Positions 1-6,580 of a stretch of DNA of 6,599 nt are shown here, in pieces (the stretch's first letter is position 1; each line of letters opens with the position of its first letter). The stretch is from Candidatus Woesebacteria bacterium UBA925. Lineage in GTDB: Bacteria > Patescibacteriota > Microgenomatia > UBA8517. Both the position numbers and the translations under genes were made by a program. Below the pieces are notes generated by a model that was given only the letters and a program-made list of their open reading frames with translations, was not told the origin of the DNA and made no database searches. The stretch is taken from positions 1-6,599 of the forward strand of contig DBDT01000049.1 in the NCBI GenBank assembly GCA_002293705.1. Reading direction: 5' to 3'.

Positions 1-19
1 AGATGTGTATAAGAGACAG
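1..19 (+). other. Nextera/Tn5 mosaic-end adapter remnant (left end)
   Basis: The first 19 bases are AGATGTGTATAAGAGACAG, exactly the transposase mosaic-end sequence left by Nextera tagmentation. It is a library-preparation sequence, not genomic DNA. Its reverse complement closes the window, so the insert is flanked by outward-pointing transposon ends, as in a tagmented fragment. Read in frame from the neighbouring glycosyltransferase it adds the false residues CLLYTS. Genomic sequence starts at about position 20. Confidence 0.97.
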
Positions 20-753
20 CGGACCAACTCCTCCACATAATCCCCATGACCTTTCCCCACAATCCACATTTGCATATCACCATCCTGCTTGTAGCTAATT
101 GAGAATGCCTTTAACGCATCCTCTATACCTTTATCTTTTGCTATTGCACCAAGATATGTAACTGTAAAGAGTTTATTCTTTACCATTCGACTTTTTGAGT
201 TAGTACTATCCACCTCAACACCATTATTGATAACAGTAATCAGCTTTTCATCTACACCGAAGTTTACCAAGTCACTTTTAGTTGAGTTGGAAACTGTCAA
301 AAATTCGCAGCCAGCATAGATTTTAAACACAAATGGCTCACCATACCGACCAATAATCGCTGGCATAAGGTTCAGGGGTTTAGGCCATGTATTAAGTGAC
401 CAGACTTGAGTGGCAACCTCATGAATAAATGCTATCTTCCTTGACCTAACATAAATCGGAGTAAAAAAAGGTATTCCGTGAAAATGATCAAACACCAAAT
501 CAAATTTATCCAGATTTTCAAACAAGTACCATAAAAAGGCAGCAATTTTTACCCCAAAAGCCTGGCTTCCTCTGCGAATCACCTTAACCCCATCTACATA
601 CTCCAGATTTTTAGAGCCAGTAAATGCTGATGTGAACAGGGTGACTTCGTGACCCAAACTAGCCCATGATTTCGCATAAATATGCGTCACCTTCTCAGCC
701 CCTCCTTCGTGAGGATGGCCAGGCCCTCTCCAGCTTAATATTAGTATTTTCAT
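20..753 (-). CDS. GT4-type glycosyltransferase, C-terminus missing (cut by adapter)
   Basis: The frame opens with ATG at 753 and stays open to the window edge; it is genuine to position 20, giving 245 residues (MKILILSWRGPGHP...). The last codon begins CG, so residue 245 is Arg whatever base followed. GT4 (GT-B fold) enzymes are usually 350-400 residues, so about a third is lost, including the E-x7-E donor-binding region. Visible family marks are the N-terminal beta strand with the glycine-rich loop HEGGAEK (about 16-21), SLGHEVTLFT (32-41), a HEVATQVW acceptor-side segment (about 111-118), TVSNSTKSDL before the domain linker (about 153-162), NNGVEVD (about 176-182) and YLGAIAKDKG opening the nucleotide-sugar domain (200-209). 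It probably adds a sugar from a nucleotide donor to a lipid-linked glycan at the cytoplasmic membrane face; donor and acceptor are unknown. Its ATG overlaps the upstream stop as ATGA, with no visible Shine-Dalgarno site, which suggests translational coupling. Confidence 0.88.
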
Positions 754-1556
754 GAGGGGAGATTTTTGATAAATTTCGCCCATGAAAACTTACTGTCATT
801 TTTGTAGTATCCAATAATCCTTAGTCTATAAAAAACTGCCAGAGTGTCCCAAACCATACCCGCCACAACATTCACAAACTTCCTTGTCATAATGGTTGAT
901 GTTCCTGAAAAGTTCATTTTCAACTCAACAGGAGCTTCATAGATCTTCTTGTAGCCTAAGGAGTTTGCAACTGCCAACATCTCGATGTCAAAAGCAAATT
1001 TTTTAACAAGAAGTCTTGGTAGTATCTTTTTTAGTATTTCTGCTTTGAAAAATTTCATTCCCACCTGAGTATCTTTTACGTTCAAACCAAAGAGAATTCT
1101 TACAAGAATTTGATATACAACAGACATCACGACCCTAAAGCCAGGATATTCAATTTTTGAAGCAGGGTGTCTTTTGGATCCAATAATGATATCTGCCTTA
1201 TACCACTCAAAATGCTCTAAAAGCATACTAATCCCGTTTGGAGAAAGTTCTATTCCAGCATCCACAAAGCCTACAATTCTTCCGTTTGCCAAACCCATGC
1301 CTATTCTGACCGCATTACCCTTACCAACGTTTGTCTTGTACCCAACAACTCTAATATTCTTTTTTGTTCTAGACACTTTAAGGGCTTTTTGCTTAGTTTT
1401 ATCACTATATCCATCCACAACACATATTATTTCGTATGAATACCTTGTCTGGGACATTGCCTGGTCAAACTGGAGTAAATTATCAGCAATAAATTTTTCA
1501 GCCTTATAGGCTGGGACTACTATAGATACGTCGACGCTTGATTGCTTCACCAGCAA
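750..1556 (-). CDS. GT2 glycosyltransferase, polyprenyl-phosphate sugar synthase type (Alg5/DPM1-like)
   Basis: This 268-residue GT-A protein resembles dolichyl/polyprenyl-phosphate glucosyl- and mannosyltransferases, which transfer a sugar from a nucleotide donor to a polyprenyl phosphate at the cytoplasmic face. Motifs in order: VSIVVPAYKAEKF (10-22), VVDGYSD (46-52), NVGKGNAVR (76-84), the metal-site segment VDAGIEL (98-104), IIGSKRHPAS (124-133), DTQVGMKFF (162-170, the family's DTQxGxK signature) and FAFDIEML (187-194). It has no C-terminal membrane helices, unlike GtrB/ArnC types; the tail (about 226-250) is hydrophobic and aromatic and may sit on the membrane. The usual DxD appears as DAG, with Glu two residues later. 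No ATG start exists: the frame opens after a TAG at 1572-1574, with TTG at 1556 and GTG at 1550. GTG (266 residues) is at least as likely. Either start lies inside the preceding flippase gene. The TGA stop overlaps the next ATG. Confidence 0.9.
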   Translation of the reverse strand: MLVKQSSVDVSIVVPAYKAEKFIADNLLQFDQAMSQTRYSYEIICVVDGYSDKTKQKALKVSRTKKNIRVVGYKTNVGKGNAVRIGMGLANGRIVGFVDAGIELSPNGISMLLEHFEWYKADIIIGSKRHPASKIEYPGFRVVMSVVYQILVRILFGLNVKDTQVGMKFFKAEILKKILPRLLVKKFAFDIEMLAVANSLGYKKIYEAPVELKMNFSGTSTIMTRKFVNVVAGMVWDTLAVFYRLRIIGYYKNDSKFSWAKFIKNLPS

Positions 1557-2760
1557 AGTATAGCAATTGAACTAGGAAACTTAAACTAAAAATGATTGTG
1601 GCAACTGTCAGGGCGGTTTCAATAGAGTTTGCAAAAACCAATAAAGCTACAGGATAGAATATGGCTGTGAAAAATAGTACCAATGGCGGCAGGCTTCGAT
1701 TTTTGGCATAACCAATGTTTGCCGAAGCCATGACAAGCGACAAAAGAGACATGTTAAGCCCAGAATGAAGAACATAGTCTGAAACTTGAGAAAAACCATT
1801 TCCATACAAAACACTAACAACCAAAGGTGAGAAATAATAAAAGACAAGCAAAAACGCTAAAGAAACGAAGACCGAAGACGATATCCCAAGTACTCCTGTA
1901 AAAACTGGGTTATTCAACCCCTTTTTAGCCAAAATTGGCAACAACACTGCTGCAATTGGTGTTGTTGCATACATAACCATCCTACCAATCGTTAAAGAGG
2001 CACTATATGTCCCTGAGTCAATCTCGGACAACAAGTACCTTACAACTACTATGTCAATAGACATCAAAACAGTAGTTCCAAGACTGACAGCTATTGGGAT
2101 GAATGAAGACTTAAAAACCTCTGATGATTTTATGCTGCTTTGCTTCTTAAACTCTGCCAACTTTGGTTTAAGAAATATAACACCCACAAAAAGAGAGATT
2201 ATTGCCCCAAGCACGTAAGCTATTGTGACTCCGTATATTGCAAATCCCGTATACACCAGAAAAACTGCAAGTATTAGTCTAAAAATCATTTCGACGTTTG
2301 ATAAAACTGAGACTTTAATAAAGTTGGATAGTCCTTGGTAATATGCTTTTATAAAGAAGTTAATTAGCGCAAAACTATTGGCGAAAAATATCATAAGCGA
2401 AGTAGTGAGTCCTATCTTTAAATCTGATCTAAACAAAACTACCAGAAAACTAATCAAAGTTAATGCAACTAAAAACATAGGTAGGAAAAAGCGTGTAATT
2501 TTTGTAAACCTTTCTCTTGGTTTGTCTGTTGAGGCAATTTCCCTGGTCATATAAATACCGACAAAGGCATACACCGATGAGCAAAGCGAGACAATCGAGA
2601 GAAATGCAGCCAGCTCCCCATAACTCTCCTTACCAAGCATCCGTCCTAGCAAAAAATGGTATAAAAATCCTATCGCGTTGGCCAAATTACTACCCACAAA
2701 CATTACTGCACTTCCTAATACAAGTGGGTTATTTACTAGATTTTTGATTTTTGTTTTCAT
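1504..2760 (-). CDS. Polysaccharide/lipid-linked oligosaccharide flippase (Wzx/PST type), second of two
   Basis: A 418-residue, very hydrophobic protein with about 12 or more membrane segments and short charged loops, the length and layout of Wzx-like flippases in the MOP/MATE superfamily. These move polyprenyl-diphosphate-linked glycans from the inner to the outer leaflet. Marks are the first helix pair followed by GRMLGKESYGELAAF (39-53), YYQGLSNF (about 140-147), a central basic loop at about 198-213, and the second-half signature DIVVVRYLLSEIDSGTYSAS (236-255) leading into a helix with TTPIAAVLLPILAK. The basic tail IKRRR lies just before the stop. The ATG at 2760 is the only start that keeps helix 1 intact, so a 32-base overlap with the upstream flippase gene appears real. 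The 3' end overlaps the GT2 gene by about 47-53 bases. It is clearly diverged from the neighbouring flippase rather than a recent copy. The cargo cannot be read from sequence. Confidence 0.9.
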   Translation of the reverse strand: MKTKIKNLVNNPLVLGSAVMFVGSNLANAIGFLYHFLLGRMLGKESYGELAAFLSIVSLCSSVYAFVGIYMTREIASTDKPRERFTKITRFFLPMFLVALTLISFLVVLFRSDLKIGLTTSLMIFFANSFALINFFIKAYYQGLSNFIKVSVLSNVEMIFRLILAVFLVYTGFAIYGVTIAYVLGAIISLFVGVIFLKPKLAEFKKQSSIKSSEVFKSSFIPIAVSLGTTVLMSIDIVVVRYLLSEIDSGTYSASLTIGRMVMYATTPIAAVLLPILAKKGLNNPVFTGVLGISSSVFVSLAFLLVFYYFSPLVVSVLYGNGFSQVSDYVLHSGLNMSLLSLVMASANIGYAKNRSLPPLVLFFTAIFYPVALLVFANSIETALTVATIIFSLSFLVQLLYFAGEAIKRRRIYSSPSL

Positions 2761-4024
2761 TCTTCAACTTAAGAATTAACCACATAGATGGTACAACCAA
2801 CACAACACCCATCCCAATCAAGACTGCAACAGATGTTCCGAATATTCCATAATATCTTGTTAATAGGTCCAAAGAAACAAAAAGAAACAGTCCTTGAAGT
2901 ATTGTTGTTGCAAACATCAATCTAGTATTTCCAAAGTAGTAAACTACCATCGCGTGAATTGGCATACTAATCAGAAACAATGAATAAGCAACTATAAGTA
3001 TTGATAGTGGCAGGGAGACCAAAGGATACTCAGACCCATATGCAAAAGGTACAAAGTAATAAGCCAGAATTACACCAACTACCACACCCAAAATTGACAG
3101 GCCAAAAACTGCAGTCATTGTCTTTTTTAGATAAGCAACAGCCTGCACATGGGTACTAAAGCTAGCGAACTTTGGTGCAACTACCATGCCAAGCGCCATT
3201 ACAATTTGGGATACAAAAGCCACCAGTGTGGTGGCAACAGAATAGTTGCCTAGCTCATACAAACTGACATATCTTGCTGCAACTAAAACATCCATGCGAG
3301 ACACAATTGCTGAAAACACCCCAGAAGCCCCTACCCATATACTGAACTTTATAAACTTTTTAAAAAAGTTTTTCCCTACTTTTACTTTAAAAAAGTTAGG
3401 CAAAAAATAAAAACCTATTAAGACTGTTATAAAAGGGAAAGCAACCAATATCGCAACGGAGGAATCTTTTGAAAGAATTGAGAGATAGATCAATAAAAAT
3501 GTGACAATTAGTCTAGCCACATTACCCCCTACGTTTATCGCCCCCCAGTGAACAAATCTTTGCTGAGCCTGCAAAACAGCACAAACAAACGAGAAGTACA
3601 TGCTACCTAACGCAGCCAAAAATGCTATCTTGATATAAACTGACAAGTTTAAATCTGAAAAGACAAACTCAGCAATCAAGTTGGAAAAGACCAAACCAAT
3701 TAGAGCAATCGTTGACCAAGAAAGAATTTTAGTGACAAATGCAATTTTCAAAGCAGATAGTGCCTTGCGATTGTCTGAATTTACGTACTTTGCATAAAAC
3801 CTTGTTGCAGCAGTATCAACTCCAAGATTGGCCACAGAAGAGACTAGTGCAACCAGGGAGCCAACCAAACCGAATACCCCATTTGCCTCAGCACCAATCA
3901 TCCTTGCAATCAAGTAATAGAAGGCAAAACCAGTCACCCCGTTTAGAAACACCGAGACCAAGGTTACTGTCGATTGTTTTACAGTTGAGGTTTTAAGAAG
4001 CTTACTAATCCAATTCTTCACCAT
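2729..4024 (-). CDS. Polysaccharide/lipid-linked oligosaccharide flippase (Wzx/PST type), first of two
   Basis: A 431-residue integral membrane protein of the Wzx/PST type, with about 12-14 predicted helices. Recognisable points: a basic N-terminus followed by helix 1 (about 18-40), RMIGAEANGVFGL (41-53), NLGVDTAATRFYAKY (66-80), LQAQQRF (151-157), a strongly basic cytoplasmic loop containing two NFFK-like repeats (about 210-226), and SRMDVLVAARYVSLYELGNY (242-261), the family's second-half signature. The C-terminus is a charged tail, KLKNENKNQKSSK. The gene begins three bases after the TAG of the GT-C gene (spacer AGT) and its TAA lies 32 bases inside the next flippase gene. The usual role is export of a lipid-linked oligosaccharide. 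With a second flippase alongside, the two may carry different cargoes, for example an oligosaccharide and a single polyprenyl-phosphate sugar; that division is inference. Confidence 0.9.
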   Translation of the reverse strand: MVKNWISKLLKTSTVKQSTVTLVSVFLNGVTGFAFYYLIARMIGAEANGVFGLVGSLVALVSSVANLGVDTAATRFYAKYVNSDNRKALSALKIAFVTKILSWSTIALIGLVFSNLIAEFVFSDLNLSVYIKIAFLAALGSMYFSFVCAVLQAQQRFVHWGAINVGGNVARLIVTFLLIYLSILSKDSSVAILVAFPFITVLIGFYFLPNFFKVKVGKNFFKKFIKFSIWVGASGVFSAIVSRMDVLVAARYVSLYELGNYSVATTLVAFVSQIVMALGMVVAPKFASFSTHVQAVAYLKKTMTAVFGLSILGVVVGVILAYYFVPFAYGSEYPLVSLPLSILIVAYSLFLISMPIHAMVVYYFGNTRLMFATTILQGLFLFVSLDLLTRYYGIFGTSVAVLIGMGVVLVVPSMWLILKLKNENKNQKSSK

Positions 4025-4027
4025 ACT

Positions 4028-5170
4028 CTATGATACCCAATACCCTGCAACAAACATTGATGCAAATAGAACAAGAAACAAAGCGCAACCTAAATAGTAA
4101 AGCGCTTTTACCAAGTTACCCCTACTTGAAACAAGAATTCCGATAACAAAAAAGGATGGTACTATTGCCAAAGCATATCTAGGCAAAGATGAAAAACTAC
4201 CTGAAAAAGTTGGTAGCAAGTAAGATATTATGGAAAAAACGGTCAAGTAAGCCGGAAACTTCTTTTTCAGCATGTAAATTATTGTTAAAAGAAGAATTAC
4301 TGCGACTAAAAGCTCCCAAAAATAGATAACAAAGGCTGGAGGATAGGAAACAGAAGCTGGAATAATCCTGAAAACATACCTGAAAAATACTTGTGGAAGT
4401 AGAACTAGGGTTTCAGATCTTTGCTGGCCGAAGTTTTCAATATTTGACCAAAATATAAGCGGATCACCGAATCTTTGATTGAGAAATAACATGTAACTGA
4501 TAAGTCCGAGCGGAGAAATGATTACCTTGTATGAGTTTAAAATCAGCTCTTTAATACTTACCTTGTAATGAAGAATAAATTGAACAAGCAGAGAAGCCAC
4601 TAAAGCCAAGCCCGCCAATCTAGTAGCTGTTGCCAAAGCGCAAAATATTGATGCGAGAAACCAATTTTTTTTACCAGTAAAGTAAAGTGCAAGAGAGGCC
4701 AAAAGCAAAAACAAGCTTTCTGTGTACACTGCATTAAAAAAGAATGAGAAAGGAAAGAGCAAGATAACCATAACCACATGATTGGCAATTTTTTTGTCAA
4801 ATAAGTTTGAGGCAAACTTAAAGATCACGATCAATGAAAGTAGGTGAAAAATTGAGCTCCCAATCAATCCTGATAAAAGCAGGCCAAATTCGCCATTTAA
4901 CCTAAACAATGAGTTAATCAAAGATATCGTGATTGGGTAAAGTGGAAAATAGTAGTACATCCCTACCAAATAACCATCCCTTACAATGGTTAAGTAATGT
5001 GATCCGTCGTAATTTGCAAAACCCCATAAAGCAGGATTTGTAAAATACCTCTCTACTCCCCCACCTAAATAGCCAGACTGAACAGAAAATCTAGTGGCAA
5101 GAAGAGCGACAGATAAAAAGATGAAGAACTTCCATACAGCCCAGACTAAAAAGATTGTCCTATGCCTCAT
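4028..5170 (-). CDS. GT-C mannosyltransferase, PIG-V-like (Mannosyl_trans2 type)
   Basis: A 380-residue polytopic membrane protein with about 9-11 helices. After the first helix (about 6-24) comes the extracytoplasmic loop with the PIG-V-like signature FANYDGSHYL (51-60), whose Asp55 is the likely catalytic/metal residue, then RDGY (64-67) and YFPLYP (74-79). Further family-like segments are FPFSFFFNAVYTESLFLLL (139-157), ATRLAGLAL (182-190), WSNIENFGQQRS (241-252) and SLPRYALAIVPSF (328-340). Eukaryotic PIG-V uses dolichol-phosphate mannose in GPI-anchor synthesis. Bacterial relatives are assumed to use a polyprenyl-phosphate sugar on the outer face, and the GT2 gene downstream in the same operon could supply one. 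The actual sugar and acceptor are unknown. The ATG directly follows the TGA of the GT4 gene (TGAATG) without a convincing ribosome-binding site. Size is ordinary for bacterial members. A run of eight A in the coding strand (4665-4672) is a possible slippage site, but the frame is intact. Confidence 0.87.
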   Translation of the reverse strand: MRHRTIFLVWAVWKFFIFLSVALLATRFSVQSGYLGGGVERYFTNPALWGFANYDGSHYLTIVRDGYLVGMYYYFPLYPITISLINSLFRLNGEFGLLLSGLIGSSIFHLLSLIVIFKFASNLFDKKIANHVVMVILLFPFSFFFNAVYTESLFLLLASLALYFTGKKNWFLASIFCALATATRLAGLALVASLLVQFILHYKVSIKELILNSYKVIISPLGLISYMLFLNQRFGDPLIFWSNIENFGQQRSETLVLLPQVFFRYVFRIIPASVSYPPAFVIYFWELLVAVILLLTIIYMLKKKFPAYLTVFSIISYLLPTFSGSFSSLPRYALAIVPSFFVIGILVSSRGNLVKALYYLGCALFLVLFASMFVAGYWVS

Positions 5171-6208
5171 TCAGGAACTTAAAACCTTCTGGTATAAAGA
5201 TAATGTTTCTTCGGCGCACTTTCTCCAACTAAACGATTTAGAAAACTTCAACCCAGACTCTGTAAGAGATTTTCTTTTCTTGTCACTAGACATCAACTCT
5301 TGGATTTTTCCAGTCAAAGAATCAATGCTGTTAACATCAAAATATTCAACATGATTGCCCCAAATCTCCTTCGACACCTGAATGTTTGAGCTTAAAACAG
5401 GTAGGCCTGATGCCATAGCATCTAGGACACTAAGGCCAAAGCCTTCATACCTTGATGGCTGGCAGTACATGCTTGCAGATTCAAAGAAGTATCGCAATTC
5501 ACTATCTGCAACATATCCAACCCGTTTAACATACTTACTATTTGCATACTTCGACACTATTTCAGATAGGTCTCTGTTTTCTGGGTGAAAAAGATCAGCA
5601 TTTAAAGCCAAGGCTGATTTTCCCACTATAACCAAGTTGGTTTTAGCTCTAACACAAGCTTCACACAAGGCTGGGAGATTCTTGTTATAGTTAACATCTC
5701 CCACATATAAAACAAAGCTTTCAGGAAGATTGTATTTGGCCACAACTGTTTCTAATTCTTTCTTTGCTGACTCACTTCGCTTCAATGTAGGACCAAGATA
5801 AACCACCTTTATTTTGTCCTGACTTACACCCAGAAACCTAACAATATCTTTTCTTGATGTTTCTGAATCTGCAATTATTGCATCTGATTGTCTTAAGGCC
5901 AAAGTCTGGTATTGCAACTTTATAGAACCAACTATGCCTGCGGGATAATTGTTTGGGTAAATTAGAGGGATAGTATCATGAACGGTAACTACAGTTTTAC
6001 CTTTTTTAACAAATGGCAATTGAATTTTGAAGAAACTAAAACTTGGATAGTGAACAATATCAGGGTTCTGCATATTTTTGAAGTTGCCCATCGTCACCTC
6101 AATTCCGTCCAGTTTAGACAGTGACTCAAACAACATTTTTGTGTATACCCCAATTCCTCTTGCACTACTACCAACTCCTGCTGAACCTGTAAAAATTAGT
6201 ACTTTCAT
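5171..6208 (-). CDS. GT4-type (GT-B) glycosyltransferase, complete
   Basis: This complete 345-residue protein has the two Rossmann-like domains of GT-B enzymes. The N-terminal, acceptor-side domain begins MKVLIFTGSAG and holds the glycine-rich loop SSARGIGVYT (14-23), DIVHYPSF (50-57), TVVTVHDTIPLIYP (72-85) and AIIADSETSRKDI (110-122). The donor domain begins at FVLYVGDVNYNKNLPAL (165-181), continues through NLVIVGKSAL (191-200) and RVGYVADSEL (229-238), and reaches the donor-binding motif SRYEGFGLSVLDAMASGLPV (252-271). There E255 is present but the second Glu of E-x7-E is Asp263. There is no signal peptide or membrane helix, so it should act at the cytoplasmic face, adding a sugar from a nucleotide donor to a growing lipid-linked glycan. 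It starts with ATG immediately after the SDR stop (TAGATG) and ends immediately before the GT-C start. Mannosyl- or related hexosyltransferase activity is likely from family resemblance, but the sugar is not determined. Confidence 0.93.
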   Translation of the reverse strand: MKVLIFTGSAGVGSSARGIGVYTKMLFESLSKLDGIEVTMGNFKNMQNPDIVHYPSFSFFKIQLPFVKKGKTVVTVHDTIPLIYPNNYPAGIVGSIKLQYQTLALRQSDAIIADSETSRKDIVRFLGVSQDKIKVVYLGPTLKRSESAKKELETVVAKYNLPESFVLYVGDVNYNKNLPALCEACVRAKTNLVIVGKSALALNADLFHPENRDLSEIVSKYANSKYVKRVGYVADSELRYFFESASMYCQPSRYEGFGLSVLDAMASGLPVLSSNIQVSKEIWGNHVEYFDVNSIDSLTGKIQELMSSDKKRKSLTESGLKFSKSFSWRKCAEETLSLYQKVLSS

Positions 6209-6580
6209 CTACTTTAATGTATATCCACCATCAACAACCAATACCTGGCCCGTTACTCCATTTGCAGCATCGCTTGATAGATAAACATACGCTTGAGCCA
6301 CCTCATCTGGAGTCATTATTCTTTTCAGGTAAACATCCTTCACCGCAGCCTCACGAGTCTGAACATCCCACTTAGATGCAAGGTCGGTCTCGGTGAAACC
6401 TGGTGCCACGGAATTAACTTGAATGTCAGGCGCTAGCTCTTTTGCTAGATTTTTGGTCAAGCTGATTACTGCCGACTTTGACATGCAGTAATCCATTATT
6501 CCCGGTCTTCCATAATCAAACAGTCCTCTCATTGATGAGGTGAAAATAATCTTTCCTTTTCTTCTTGGAAGCATGTGAAG
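6209..6580 (-). CDS. Short-chain dehydrogenase/reductase, N-terminus missing (cut by adapter)
   Basis: The 123 genuine C-terminal residues (beginning LHMLPRRKGK) belong to a classical NAD(P)-dependent SDR, normally about 245-260 residues. The N-terminal nucleotide-binding half with TGxxxGIG lies outside the window. Visible are the beta-5 strand KIIFTSS with the catalytic Ser, the catalytic Y-x3-K as DYCMSK, helix 5, QVNSVAPGFTETDL (the N-x-V-x-PG segment that contacts the cofactor), MTPDEVAQAYVYLSSDAA, and the terminal VTGQVLVVDGG typical of FabG-like enzymes. The loop between the Ser and Tyr is about two residues longer than in E. coli FabG. In this operon it could reduce or epimerise a nucleotide sugar, but sequence alone does not separate that from acyl-carrier-protein or other ketone reduction. 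The apparent GTG start at 6593-6595 and residues MYKRQ are translated adapter. TAG abuts the next ATG. Confidence 0.92.
   Translation of the reverse strand, partial: LHMLPRRKGKIIFTSSMRGLFDYGRPGIMDYCMSKSAVISLTKNLAKELAPDIQVNSVAPGFTETDLASKWDVQTREAAVKDVYLKRIMTPDEVAQAYVYLSSDAANGVTGQVLVVDGGYTLK

Noticed and set aside
1174..1509. Plus-strand open frame of 111 codons opposite the GT2 gene
   Set aside because: It lies entirely antisense to a gene with strong family motifs, has no family resemblance, and is the expected shadow of a biased coding frame. The other plus-strand frames at 2517-2747, 3739-3996, 5094-5354, 5382-5588 and 6078-6284 were rejected for the same reason.
1504..1530. Programmed +1 frameshift at CCC-A joining the flippase to the GT2 enzyme
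   Set aside because: A +1 shift at CCC-A would place the ribosome in the GT2 frame just before AYKAEKF, but it would replace the first GT2 beta strand (VSIVVP) with a poor match. Independent initiation at GTG or TTG keeps the fold and is simpler.
4665..4672. Run of eight A (coding strand) as evidence of a frameshifted GT-C gene
   Set aside because: The reading frame continues through TGKKNWF with family-like sequence on both sides, so the gene is intact as given.
4600..4815. Second minus-strand frame within the GT-C gene (71 codons)
   Set aside because: It is an out-of-frame shadow of the membrane protein gene with no motif of its own. The similar 66-codon frame at 1647-1847 inside the second flippase was rejected likewise.
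20..6580. Recoding of TGA, as in Gracilibacteria or Absconditabacteria
   Set aside because: TGA ends the complete GT4 gene (5171-5173) and the GT2 gene (750-752) exactly where the next gene starts, so it works as a stop here.
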